NCBI GenBank assembly: GCA_964450955.1
Contig: CAYVFI010000003.1
Coordinates: 186,001 to 250,000 of the forward strand
Reading direction: 5' to 3'
Length of the DNA stretch: 64,000 bases
Origin: CAYNWT01 sp964450955
Lineage (GTDB): Bacteria; Planctomycetota; Planctomycetia; Planctomycetales; Planctomycetaceae
This document shows positions 49,101-54,526 of the stretch, piece by piece. A program made the translations under genes and the position numbers. The notes under the pieces are model-generated. The model was given only the letters and a program-made list of their open reading frames with translations, searched no databases and had not been told where the DNA came from. How positions within the stretch are numbered: the stretch's first letter is position 1; every line of letters starts with the position of its first letter.

Positions 49101-52100
49101 GGACCAGCAATACGTTCGACGACGACGGCGGTGAAGATGGAGAATCAACCGTTGCATTGGTTGACACGAACTTTGTTCGCCATGACCAGGACTTCGGCCT
49201 GAAGGGCGATGGTTCTATCGGTGATACAGTCTTCCTGGACTCGAACGGCAACGGAGTCCAGAACCCAAACGAAATCGGAATCCCCGGGGTCACCGTGTCG
49301 CTGGATATCGACATAGATGGCGACGGAACCACTGACCTCACCGTCACGACGACCACGGATCAGGATGGCAACTACCTGTTCGACAATCTGCCAAAGGGCA
49401 CCTACGACGTCACCGTCAACCCGCCGCTCAGTTTGAACGAGACGTCTGACCTTGATGACGATGGCAACCCCGATACGGACAGCACCGTGGTTCTTGGTGC
49501 GGGCCGCAATAACCTGGGACAGGACTTCGGTTTCGTCGGCGGGGGCACGATCGGTGACACGATCTTCATGGATATCAACCATAACGGTGAGTTCGATACG
49601 GATGAAGGAATCGGTGGGGTCACCGTCGAATTGAAAGTCGACCTGGACGGCGATGGATTCAATGAGACCATCACCACTGTGACGAACGGGAACGGGCAGT
49701 ACCTGTTCGATGGCCTGCCGACCAGACTGGACTACATTGTCAAAGTTGATCAAACCACACTACCTGTTGGAGTGAGCAACACTGTTGATCCGGACGGTGG
49801 CAACAACAGTCGGTCTGAACTGCGGATCAACAACATTAACCCAAGCAACCTCGACCAGGACTTCGGCTATGCGGGAGCCGGTGTAATTGGCGACACTATC
49901 TTCGCCGACCTTAACAACAACGGCGTTGCCGATCCGGGCGAAGGCCTTGCGGGTGTCACGGTCGAAATCAAAGTCGACTTTGATGGCGATGGACAGCTTG
50001 AAACGTTCACTACCGTGACTGACGCAAACGGCAACTACGAATTCGAATGCCTGCCAACCGGGCTCGACTACCTTGTGAAAGTCATTCCCGCCACTCTGCC
50101 CCCGAACATGCAAAACACCGTCGATCCGGACGGCGACGACCCAAACCGGTCAGAGTTCCGGCTAACTCACACCCGGCCTGAAAACCACAGACAGGACTTT
50201 GGATATCGCGGACCAGGAGAGATTGGCGACACAATCTTCCTGGACCACAACCACAACGGACAGCCAGATCCGGATGAAGGGATTGCCGGCGTTGTCGTCG
50301 AGCTAAAGTACGACCTCAACGGCAATGGAACCATTGATACGATTTCAACCGTTACGGACTCGAACGGGCACTATCTGTTCTCGGGTCTGCCGTTCAAAGA
50401 CAGCCTCAACAATGCTCCGATGCTGTACAAGATCAAGGTCGATAAGACAACGTTACCAGCCGGCCTGACAAACACTATCGACCCCGATGGCGGACGGAAC
50501 AGTCGGTCAGAGGTGACGTTGGATGCAAACAACCGCGACGACCTCCATCAGGACTTTGGCTATGCAGGCCCGGGTTCGATTGGCGACGTTCTATTCGCTG
50601 ACATAAACGGCAACGGCGTCGCTGATGCGGGTGAGGGCCTTAGCGGCGTGACTGTCGAAATCATGGCTGACATTGACGGGGACGGTCAGATTGAAACATT
50701 CACCACGGTCACTGACGCAAACGGCATGTACCTGTTTGAGTGCCTGCCGGTTGATGACGGCAACGGAAACGGTATCGATTACAGGATCAGGGTTGACCAG
50801 GATACGCTGCCGCCTGGCCTGGAGAACACATTCGATCCGGACGGCAGCAGGAATGGTATCTCGGAAATTACGCTGACTCCGGGTGCTGGTTCCAGCAATG
50901 GAGCTCAGGACTTTGGCTACCAGGGTGAAGGCCGCATCGGCGACACGATTTTCCTGGATATTAACGATAACGGTGTCCCTGATCCTGGTGAAGAACTCGC
51001 GGGAGTATCCGTGGAACTGGTCGGCGACATTGACGGCGACGGAAACACCGAAAAAGTCATCACGACGACCGATTCCAACGGGCAGTACTCATTCATTGGC
51101 CTCCCGGTCGAGGCCCCCGGTGGTGGCGGGATCGACTACACGGTCAAGGTCGATAAGGTTGCGGGAGCAGTCGGAGATACGCTGCCAGCCGATGTAAAGA
51201 ACACCGTCGATCCACACCGCGGCAAGAACAGCATCTCAGAGCTGACACTAACATCAAGACGACCGACCAACGACCAGCAGGACTTCGGCTACCGCGCGAA
51301 AGGTGAAGTCGGTGACCGAGTCTTCCTTGATGTCGATGGCGACGGCAAGTGGGATTCCGGCGAAGGAATCAGTGGAGTCGAAGTGACTTTGACTGGCGAC
51401 TTTGACAACGACGGCATTCCTGACACTGTCACCACGACGACGGGACCGGATGGCCAGTACCAGTTCACAGGGTTGCCTCGAGATGAAACCTACATCGTCC
51501 GCATCAATCCTGACACCGTACCTGCCACCTACGTCGCTGCGTTCGACCCGGATGGCGGTAAGGACCTGGAATCCAGCGTCACACTGAACAGGCGGTTGAA
51601 GCGTGGCGAGGACTTTGGGTTTCTTGAGTCAGTCGATCTGACAATTACGAAAGACAACACCCACCCGAACGATCTGGCACTTTCGGGCGAAGAGTTCACT
51701 TATGAAATTGTTGTGACCAACAATGGCCCGGGTACGGCCCATAACGCACGAGTCGTGGATCGGTTCCCCAACAAGATCGTTTCAGCGGAATGGAAAGCCA
51801 CAGGGACAAGAGGCACGAAGTTTAATTCGTCTGGTACTGGTGACATTGTCGAAACCGTCATCATCCCGAAAGACGGACAGATTACCTACACCGTCACTGT
51901 GACGACCGAGTCGGACTTTACAGGCAACGTAAGAAACCAAGCCCGTATCAGAACCAACGGCGATCAGGTTGACACAAACCCGGATGACAACATTGCGGAC
52001 GACCTGACCGTTATCGCCGACATGAATGTTCGTCCGTTGGGAACTCTGGAGGCCGGCAATCCTGAAACGCTGTCTTCACGTGGTCATACGAATGACACAT

Positions 52101-53341
52101 CATTGGTCAACTTCTATGTGAGCCGAAGTCTTGGTTCGACGCCAGTGCCGGGCACTGACCTGACACTCGGGTTGGAAAATGCTCAGCTCATCGGAACCGG
52201 CTTCCTTTGTGACGCGGATACGATTGAAGCGATTTGGAACGTGCCAGCTAATGCCGCCGGGCAAACCTGGTATCTGCAAACCGTTGAATCAACGCCGACG
52301 CCAACACTGAGTAACGTCCAGCCCGTTGAGATTGGCTCCAGTGGTTCCGGCGGCAGCGGTCGCCAGGAAGACGATAGCCAGTTAGACGGGTCAGCCTACG
52401 TCAGCGGGCACATTCTTAGGGTCCGGGGTACCAATTCTGCTGATGAAATTGAAGTCGAGGTCGGAGACTCCAGTGTCCGGGTTGTCGTTAACGGCGAAGA
52501 GTCGGTATTCGATTCTCGCGATCACATGTTCCACACGATTGATGTCCAAAGCGATACGGGCCGTGACTCCATCGTGGTCAGCGGCACCGCGCCGACAGAT
52601 CATCTGCATGGCGGAGTTCTCATTCAGTCGGGCGACGGCAACGACACAATCAGCGTGTCCGATCTTTCAGCCGAGGTCAGGTCCGGGAACGGCAACGATA
52701 GCATTGTGGTCGCTGGTTCTTTGGAATCACGTGTCGATGTTCAGGCTGAGGCCGGCGATGACGAAGTCACCGTGTTGGGCCGAGTCCGAAGTGTCATCTC
52801 AGGCGGAGATGGCCACGATACGATCAGCGGTGGTGAATATCATGATGTGATTCGCGGTGATGCCGGTGCCGACCTGATTCTGGGCAACGGAGGTAACGAT
52901 GTCGTCGAAGGCGGGTCAGGACAGGACGTCATTCGCGGCGGCCGGGGTCGAGACATCCTGCTGGGCAACGCTGGAAACGACAACATCCGTGGCGGTTCGT
53001 CTCATGATCTCATCGTCGGCGGCAACGGCAGCGATGATATTGCCGGCGGTCGGGGCGATGATCTTGTCATCAGCAAAGCAACTGCGTTCGACCACGACTC
53101 TGAGCGAATGCGACAGGTAAGGAGACTTTGGAACACCGAAGGGCTTACCTACAGCGAACGAGCCGATGCGTTGACCGATTCTCAGACCGGACTGCTTCGG
53201 ACAGACATCGTGGGCGAGACGTCAACCGACTCAGACTCCGTGCTTGGCGGTGATGGCCTGGATCTGTTCTTTGCCAGTCTGCAAAGCGATTCCACCACGG
53301 ACCTGAATCGGCTGGAACAGCTTTTCGATACCGACAGGTAG
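34133..53341 (+). CDS. Giant exported DUF11/SdrD-B/RTX repeat protein (6402 residues)
   Basis: A single uninterrupted frame of 19.2 kb. The N-terminus is very basic (ARRRKTRHVREA) and carries ALELRALLAG, the same type of motif as in the gene at 7561. After a beta domain (about residues 50-225), ten DUF11-like repeats follow (to about 1955), then 17 tandem longer DUF11-like units of 160-185 residues (about 1959-4910), eight SdrD-B-like modules (4917-5832), one more DUF11 repeat (about 5835-5960), and an RTX calcium-binding region (6167-6313) near the C-terminus. Linkers are strongly acidic. The layout is that of a surface adhesin, stalk or biofilm matrix protein, probably exported through a type I-like or dedicated planctomycete route and folded with Ca. 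No LPxTG motif or transmembrane anchor is seen. The function is inferred from architecture; no transporter gene is adjacent. Confidence 0.93.
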   Translation: MSLSSTLRASRFSLLGALSRGARRRKTRHVREAAQATEALELRALLAGAPVPTATLDIPPEEMINESFDFTVTFDNTSANPADVGYVPYVDLSVPDGIDLNSANYLGSPVSLTPAGEFDAGGNLVDSGGAPILHPLTGLAVTGTPGETLFIVELPFGSFVPDQPPAEITIVASTDATDGAVVGTPIDIDATGGFALGCDPLDNAASDPPIIGATDTDSITPQVIDLIKTGFIDDGIERATGPSYEYEYELAINIADGETVTNIDLADFLPNSFVYVAGSVNIDSSNSGGVTGQSITETPVAGAPQNAPDNDLLIEFATATGTTSERDIVVTYSVWISNFDADGNPVIDPDSGDQTVATNESEVTGTYPTGPVGDNDSFTDTNVEQSSIATQKSVAVVNDVGGAGPTPGDTLEWTIDVQVSDYFEFSNIVLDDTFTDGQRFDTSFTPTFVITEGGVTTSGSFAASNFDVTLNSPGDGTTDIEFDISGEVPDGVLTGDLFADMNQDGSTTVTVTFRTVIQDEFSDTFPSGDSSVDIGDVLSNTDTITGELPSGLFESDSGGASVQIDGPSVSKEVYAIDGILVGPGEETTAGRDITYRITLQLPTSDAEDLVLTDYIPLPFYDATTITTWNPGIAGTVPPSGTATYGPLHTLDTVVPGSGPVTPLPTDAVANTLQFDFGSFDVDPSEPSTIDILFTLTGQDVLMADGLTLQNQVLAEYGSTNSGEVSSSALAPVTIAAPELVLSKGVVSTDAVSPTFDGSTVGPVAFAAPGSAGPAFGGGITSTTLDANPIDSNLVDADAGDLVKFAIAVENNGGAQGFNLVIQDVIPAEYIVPTTGAGLNLQVSDGDGNAIPFTGNLFTTGIDLTDGGISDGSIASFDSADTAGDGSNVVIITYDLELAVSVEPDQVYTNTAELLQFGAIDGGNNHTLGSSNPDWSDDATVETLNFDVAKSLVTTSEIHTGVVGGIERVTIGEIVRYRLSAEIPEGTMTDIELRDLLPGGLQFLDDGTATAAFIANGGGIVSNDITGALDLGLGTAPGIVGNAPVAPTFVLPDVNVGSTSSTAADPDNYGSSVDPYFKFGQIVNSDNDADSEFIVVEFNALVLNQASTGNDNNDTRTNSAQARVGNVVEDSSNSVQVRIAEPLINNVNKTVTPATGDAGDTVSYTVTFSNSTATTRSTAWDVNLLDTLPSDVTLDLTSITVTPAGGTSGITDNSTGNTLDIDITQMPLGGSVTVEFDATLNTSVQPDELIVNTAKVSYSSLPGAGTVGGTNTTGSSTPDVSGADTGERDGSGAHNDYCDQDSAQVRVASPLIAKTLVGTSVVSASNANDEAVIGETVQYRVTVTLPEGTINEAEIIDALDAGLSFVSLDSITTSAGVASDSVDLNDSTTISVSAVGQNLTFDLGNIVNSNSSSTPETIVLTYTALVQDIVVNQGDANPGDMLSNSAAFGWTESGTAKDTPTVSAPEVEIIEPNVDIAKVVSAGAIDAGDQITYTITIDHNTLSDTDAFDLTFSDVVPSVVNVNFATGVTATHSTGGDIKTLFELTSSNELRTIPGSTFDLLEGETVTIEITGTIGGGVFPGQSISNTGTVDWTSIDGADPNERDGDDGQGGALDDYEESSTAAVSVVAEPSVAKDLIGTSIVTLNNANTEAVIGETIQYRVTVTVPEAVISDSQLVDNLDVGLEFVSLDSVEAFSAGIATADLTSSIDSFASTSSFNPTTTGDGIGAAQELVFDFGTLTNANNSNADVETLVLTYTVRVLNVPGNTSNGAAAGQMLNNAATLEYTAGGSPESTNTDSADNVEIIEPELEVLKSIDDETPHLGQTVTYTLTIQHTAASDADAHDIVVGDTLPSGMTLDVASINVVGAVVVANTSAGNNIDLELDGLADGSAITITYDATITTDATQIGANLNNTADTTWTSLPDGATSGATSERDGDGGNGGEDDYTDNVNETAVLTHPQLELEKDFVDAVPASSGVAGNFDVTYDFTITSTGNDPLTQVSLLEDVAMQYGGAFRGIVLQSGAPARITTSTATDDPEINSAYDGGAMDDELFDNSSTNVNSIAQGQSVTIRVIFEVDPNDATAMLTNGDLVNQAIVTATGADTGVVVSDLSDDPDNPTDADGDPGTPADDDGNPDDPNTIRFPNISLQKETVGPPVVASSGTAGNFDIRYRFTINNTGSTDLDTLVLNENLVASFGTAFVRIVPQGGALAPAVITSSSATDDPGINGSFDATAASPNIFDASAALLEPNQMVEVEIVVELDPDATGAIFDSVTGDGSGDFENQAEITAEDPSDGTVVDDNSDDPSDMANNDDDADNDPDDPTTVILPNITLTKTQVGNIEPATSGTAGNWEVTYDLEIINSGGEALNSLSLVEDLQAHYGGAFVGLVTQSVGVPATIQASTATNDPEINAAYTGMTGSSQLFDNSGSNTNLLEIGEAVTVRIVIEVDPDEPTATLPGGIFENQAAVEGTGAISGVTVDDESDDPTNMADDDGDADNDPDDPNQFVIPDVTLTKQVSTTTPPSINSDGTWSVVFELQMTNTGSTVLDNLQIYDNLMAIGNLGATWVSTDAVTIDNSGVTTGDNAVLNAGWVTDPSQNILTGAGSMNVGDTVGVTFTVTIDPDVSGASSSPLLNQAIAEADDPTDTPVSDPSDDPVDNANADPNDDNNPDDPTAIEIADIGVSKQVNDVIELGTNQFRVEYVVVVENTGTVNLSNIDVTEDINAELGAAFESVFAGPTEVVLLRNFAAGSVMPTINTAGWDGTSANSLLVDGDGTDLMQPGDSFVLVFTVDLDTDPGDDTGAPLYTNTVRATADGANGQPAADDSDDGTNPNSDGGDGNEDTPTPFRTSQIRSAKTHGTAVQNADGTYTVPVTIRVENTGNVDLTNLTLFDDVATEWGNAYIGLSNQSVNAVAPFTGTLPLVNPAWNTTNTSVDMINGGAAVLLPNEAFEFTFDALVDPDAVDSTSDFLSNQAEASGDGENHDGTMVTVSDESGNESSIDEGVDNDEPTPLIIPEVILTKRLISSTIASSETAGNLDAVYEFVYENTGTVTLQAPTITDDWNTQFGAMFVGVVDMDLSDDTIAPGASGVGGNAAYTGAAADNLLDGAGQLLPGEIVTVRVTIEVDPDAEPALLVDGELVNQAEAEGTYDPDPGTAGDEIIVGDDSDDPDDDTDNDTEADGEPDDPTTLSVADVELTKVVSGATPAASGTVGNFDVTYTFTVTNTGSEALANLSVTDDFATQFGGAFVSVLDVQVVPGTATVAPVANNAANNPGGAYDGTMGSDMLLGSPADNLRSGEFYQIILRVEIDPDNAGATYNASGDLENTANTSGDGEQGGSATDVSDDTNEPANVETDGDNEPDDPTTLILSSIELQKSATSVEPASSGTAGNYDVTYEFTFTNNGNEDLTNLTLTDDWVGHFGSMFVRIVDTDLSNDVVAPFGSGIGGNAAYTGGATQNIMDGAGTLNPGLSVTVTLIVEVDPDADTTFLVNGTLENSASVSGTDPNSTVVSDISDDPTDGDDTETEGDNDPDSPTNVSIADIDIQKIVSTTSPPVPATSGVQGNFDVTYEMLITNTGTETLSNLSLTDNLTTQFGTAFVDVVSVQVINIDATVPPADNDGGYDGTDTTDMLSGGPTDDFRPAEQFRVILVVELDPDAAMGVYNAAGELENSADVSGDGENGGMATDVSDDSTNDADAQDPTDPDNDGDDPTAFSVPNIELEKTATSMVPAFSGAAGNYDITYQLVFTNTGNEDLSNLTLTDDWLGQFDAMFVGIVDTDLSNGNVVAPVGSGIDGNNAYTGGALENMLDGAGTLASGETVTVTVVVEVDPDAAPTFLVNGTIENTATVTGTDPDSNVVADISDDPSDTDDAETEGDNDPDSPTNVSLADIDVEKIVSTTSPPVPATSGTAGNFDVTYEFVVTNTGTEALSNLSLTDDLATQFGTAFVDVVSVSVVDIDASNAPTANNGGYDGTAGSDMLIGAASDDLRPAEQFRVILVVELDPDSATGVYNTAGQLENSADVAGDGENGGTATDVSDDTTDGNDTQDPTDPDNDGDDPTTFSVPDIELEKTATGMVPALSGTAGNYDVTYELVFTNTGNEDLNNLTLTDNWAGQFGNMFVRIVDTNLSDGNVVAPGGSFINGAPIYNGGAADNMLDGIGVLASGESVTVTVVVEVDPDADTGFLVNGTLENIASVTGTDPDSNIVSDTSDDPTDADDTETEGDNDPDSPTNISIPDIDLQKVLSTANPPVPAVSGAPGNFDVTYEFLVENTGTDVLSNLSLTDDLATQFGQAFVDVVSVTVINIDATNPPTANNGGYNGTAGSDILIGTASDDFRPTEQFRVVLVVEIDPDNTGAVYNADGELQNSADVQGDGENGGTATDVSDDTSDDTNAQDPSDPDNDGDDPTTLIISDIELEKQAINTVPALSGTPGNYDITYEFVLTNTGNDPLTNLTLTDDWMSQFGAMFVGVVDTDLSDGNVVAPGGSGIGGNNNYLGVAAGNMLDGVGTLQAGDSVIVTLTVEVDTDADPTFLVNGTLQNSAEIDGLDSDLNPVTDASNDPTDGDDIETDGDNEPDSPTNVTIPEIDVEKVISPTNRPVPAASGTIGNFDVTYEFLVSNTGTETLSNISLTDDLAGQLGGAFINVLSITVVNIDATSVPAGNNGYTGIGTSDMLNGSSSDVLEPSQSFRVVLEVEIDPNNEDAIYNGAGALENSAEAAGDGDSGTVTDISDDTTDPTNAQDPSDPDNDGDDPTELLIGSLELEKTVSAPRVAASGVPGHFDLTYTFVITSTGNDVVNNLTLIDDWATHFGSGYITIADTDLSNDVTGSATAIGDNNYTGGGSENMFAAGSTLGVGEVVTMQVVVTVNPSAPGAILPGGKFINSADVSGVDSDGDPAADVSDDPTDPANVDTNGNSDPDDPTEVGFGEIGDFVWFDLDGDGTYDPATEIPYPGVEITIKGDIDGDGINETFTTTTDANGMYLFEGLPLIEWTVCVTNPPGTSNTFDDDGGEDGESTVALVDTNFVRHDQDFGLKGDGSIGDTVFLDSNGNGVQNPNEIGIPGVTVSLDIDIDGDGTTDLTVTTTTDQDGNYLFDNLPKGTYDVTVNPPLSLNETSDLDDDGNPDTDSTVVLGAGRNNLGQDFGFVGGGTIGDTIFMDINHNGEFDTDEGIGGVTVELKVDLDGDGFNETITTVTNGNGQYLFDGLPTRLDYIVKVDQTTLPVGVSNTVDPDGGNNSRSELRINNINPSNLDQDFGYAGAGVIGDTIFADLNNNGVADPGEGLAGVTVEIKVDFDGDGQLETFTTVTDANGNYEFECLPTGLDYLVKVIPATLPPNMQNTVDPDGDDPNRSEFRLTHTRPENHRQDFGYRGPGEIGDTIFLDHNHNGQPDPDEGIAGVVVELKYDLNGNGTIDTISTVTDSNGHYLFSGLPFKDSLNNAPMLYKIKVDKTTLPAGLTNTIDPDGGRNSRSEVTLDANNRDDLHQDFGYAGPGSIGDVLFADINGNGVADAGEGLSGVTVEIMADIDGDGQIETFTTVTDANGMYLFECLPVDDGNGNGIDYRIRVDQDTLPPGLENTFDPDGSRNGISEITLTPGAGSSNGAQDFGYQGEGRIGDTIFLDINDNGVPDPGEELAGVSVELVGDIDGDGNTEKVITTTDSNGQYSFIGLPVEAPGGGGIDYTVKVDKVAGAVGDTLPADVKNTVDPHRGKNSISELTLTSRRPTNDQQDFGYRAKGEVGDRVFLDVDGDGKWDSGEGISGVEVTLTGDFDNDGIPDTVTTTTGPDGQYQFTGLPRDETYIVRINPDTVPATYVAAFDPDGGKDLESSVTLNRRLKRGEDFGFLESVDLTITKDNTHPNDLALSGEEFTYEIVVTNNGPGTAHNARVVDRFPNKIVSAEWKATGTRGTKFNSSGTGDIVETVIIPKDGQITYTVTVTTESDFTGNVRNQARIRTNGDQVDTNPDDNIADDLTVIADMNVRPLGTLEAGNPETLSSRGHTNDTSLVNFYVSRSLGSTPVPGTDLTLGLENAQLIGTGFLCDADTIEAIWNVPANAAGQTWYLQTVESTPTPTLSNVQPVEIGSSGSGGSGRQEDDSQLDGSAYVSGHILRVRGTNSADEIEVEVGDSSVRVVVNGEESVFDSRDHMFHTIDVQSDTGRDSIVVSGTAPTDHLHGGVLIQSGDGNDTISVSDLSAEVRSGNGNDSIVVAGSLESRVDVQAEAGDDEVTVLGRVRSVISGGDGHDTISGGEYHDVIRGDAGADLILGNGGNDVVEGGSGQDVIRGGRGRDILLGNAGNDNIRGGSSHDLIVGGNGSDDIAGGRGDDLVISKATAFDHDSERMRQVRRLWNTEGLTYSERADALTDSQTGLLRTDIVGETSTDSDSVLGGDGLDLFFASLQSDSTTDLNRLEQLFDTDR
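34800..39980 (+). repeat. Ten N-terminal DUF11-like repeats of the giant protein
   Basis: Each unit starts with a short hydrophobic strand holding a Lys (for example VAKSLV, VNKTVT, IAKTLV, VLKSID), contains a Tyr/Val strand of the QYRVTVT type, and ends with an Asn-containing strand (NSAQA, NTAKV, NNAAT). From about 36960 two types alternate: one with a GTSxV insertion and EGT-type middle, one with a GDxVxYTxTF/QH middle. Confidence 0.8.
40007..48870 (+). repeat. Seventeen tandem DUF11-like units with an A-B super-repeat
   Basis: Units start near 40007, 40561, 41116, 41656, 42160, 42676, 43168, 43699, 44230, 44740, 45268, 45781, 46309, 46822, 47350, 47866 and 48388. From 43168 on they alternate. 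Type A has TDDWxxQFGxMFVxIVDTDLS and type B has TDDLATQFGxAFVDVVSV. The pair spacing is steady at 1038-1041 bases from 44230 to 48388. Units are joined by acidic linkers of the form DPDNDGDDPT or EGDNDPDSPT. The first six units are more diverged from each other. Confidence 0.88.
48881..51628 (+). repeat. Eight SdrD-B-like modules of the giant protein
   Basis: Each module opens with GxIGDTIFxDxNxNG, continues with a GVTVELKxDxDGDG strand, an FTTVTDANGxYLFxGLP strand and ends DFGYxG. Starts lie near 48881, 49213, 49546, 49882, 50215, 50575, 50932 and 51304. SdrD-B domains are Ca-binding beta sandwiches in staphylococcal adhesins; the Asp/Asn loops here are preserved. Confidence 0.88.
52631..53073 (+). 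repeat. RTX-type calcium-binding nonapeptide repeats
   Basis: Residues 6167-6313 contain repeated GGxGxDxIxG-type units (GDGNDTIS, GGDGHDTISGG, GNGGNDVVEGG, GGRGRDILLGN, GGRGDDLVIS). Such parallel beta rolls bind Ca and usually mark C-terminal regions of type I secretion substrates. A further 90 residues follow to the stop. Confidence 0.9.
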
Positions 53342-53364
53342 ACCGGCTGGAATAGTGCAACAAG

Positions 53365-53401
53365 AAAAGCCATGAGACCTTACCGGCCTCATGGCTTTTT
53401 G
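53365..53401. terminator. Intrinsic terminator between the giant gene and the convergent small gene
   Basis: AAAAGCCATGAG pairs with CTCATGGCTTTTT around an eleven-base loop, with a T run on the plus strand and an A run in front, so it can work in both directions. It lies 24 nt after the stop of the giant gene and 23 nt beyond the stop of the minus-strand gene. Confidence 0.88.
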
Positions 53402-53423
53402 TTTTCGTTAGAGTCAATCCGGC

Positions 53424-53816
53424 TCAGTCGACCAGTTCAATGTCCTGCTCTGGCACAGAAATGTCGCTATCGTCCTGAACGCCTGCGCGGACGTTAATTG
53501 GCTGGTCGTTGTCCGCATCACCGGGCTGCACCGCGAATACACCAGCACCAGCGCCGGACGATTCGCTCGAACCAGGCGTACTGCCAAACTGAAACGCCAC
53601 CGTTGCCAGCACAAGTGCCGCAACGCAGCTGGCCACAGCCACTTTCATCCAGTTCGAAGATACTCGAGCACCACCAGCAGCGGGAACGCGGCTCCGCACT
53701 GCCGGAGTCGTCAAACGCAAAGGTCCATCCAAACGCGATGGTACTTCTGCCTGGAAAAATGATGTGAGAATTTCGTCCATGTCCTTATCACTCCACTTCT
53801 TCTTGTCAGACTTCAT
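53424..53816 (-). CDS. Small single-pass membrane protein, possible anti-sigma factor
   Basis: The 130-residue product has a short acidic cytoplasmic part (residues 1-56, including KDMDEILTSFFQAEVPS), one membrane helix at about 57-77 (MKVAVASCVAALVLATVAFQF) and an acidic outer part of about 50 residues. The gene start overlaps the end of the ECF sigma factor gene by 11 nt and has GGAG 6 nt upstream, so both are made together. Position and topology suit an anti-sigma factor, but there is no zinc-binding HxxxCxxC motif of the ZAS type. The family is not recognised by me. Confidence 0.72.
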   Translation of the reverse strand: MKSDKKKWSDKDMDEILTSFFQAEVPSRLDGPLRLTTPAVRSRVPAAGGARVSSNWMKVAVASCVAALVLATVAFQFGSTPGSSESSGAGAGVFAVQPGDADNDQPINVRAGVQDDSDISVPEQDIELVD

Positions 53817-54330
53817 GGCCTACTCCCGCCTCTTCAAGTATTGCGGCTAGCCGCCTGCGAGCCCGCGACAGTCGCATGTCAACCGCTGCAGCCGATGAAT
53901 CCATCGTCTGAGCGATACGGTTGGAGGACCACCCCAGTGCATATCGAAGCACCAGAACTTCACGATCCTCGGCCTTAAGTTCAGTCAAAGCCTTCCGCAC
54001 TTCAGATCGAAGTTCCTGACCTTCCATCAACGAGGAAGGTTCCTGAACCGCCTTGGCGGATTGCTCGTCCAATTTATCTGTCAATCGGGTAGAGCTACTC
54101 TTGCGGCGAGCAACATCTCGCAGCCAGTTTCGACCTACCCGCAGTAACCACGCTCTCACATCGCGAATCGGCTCACCAGTGTGAGCCTGCAGCCTAAGGA
54201 ATGATTCCTGTAAGGCATCATAGGCGCGTTCAGGATCGGAACAGTGAGCATAGAACAAGGCCCAAAGTTCTCGGCCCTGATCATTGTACAACTGCTCAAT
54301 CTTGTCCGGTTCTGTTCGCCCTTCCGTCAT
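53806..54330 (-). CDS. RNA polymerase ECF-type sigma factor
   Basis: The 174-residue protein has sigma region 2 (about residues 12-80: LWALFYAHCSDPERAYDALQESFLRLQ, then VRAWLLRVGRNWLRDVARR) and region 4 (about 108-165: LTELKAEDREVLVLRYALGWSSNRIAQTM, with the helix-turn-helix SSAAAVDMRLSRARRRL). Region 3 is absent, as expected for an ECF factor. It overlaps the downstream small membrane protein gene. Which promoters it reads is unknown. A 16-base inverted repeat lies 20 nt upstream of its start. Confidence 0.92.
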   Translation of the reverse strand: MTEGRTEPDKIEQLYNDQGRELWALFYAHCSDPERAYDALQESFLRLQAHTGEPIRDVRAWLLRVGRNWLRDVARRKSSSTRLTDKLDEQSAKAVQEPSSLMEGQELRSEVRKALTELKAEDREVLVLRYALGWSSNRIAQTMDSSAAAVDMRLSRARRRLAAILEEAGVGHEV

Positions 54331-54350
54331 GTGGAGCCAACCGTTTCAAA

Positions 54351-54366
54351 GAGAAGCACGCTTCTC
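54351..54366. promoter_or_regulatory. Inverted repeat upstream of the ECF sigma gene
   Basis: GAGAAGC and GCTTCTC flank a two-base centre, ending 20 nt before the sigma start codon (read on the minus strand). This is a plausible operator or leader element. There is no T-tract. Confidence 0.3.
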
Positions 54367-54526
54367 ATCTAATAGACGCTGCGAGACGGCCATTCTAACG
54401 GCTATCTGCGGCGATTTGATATTTCACTGATCGACGTAAATCTAGTATTCATGCAGTTTTATAGGCTGCTGGCAGGATTCGCCGGACATTGAATGGCCCC
54501 CTGGACTCAGTAAAGACCCGCAAGCC

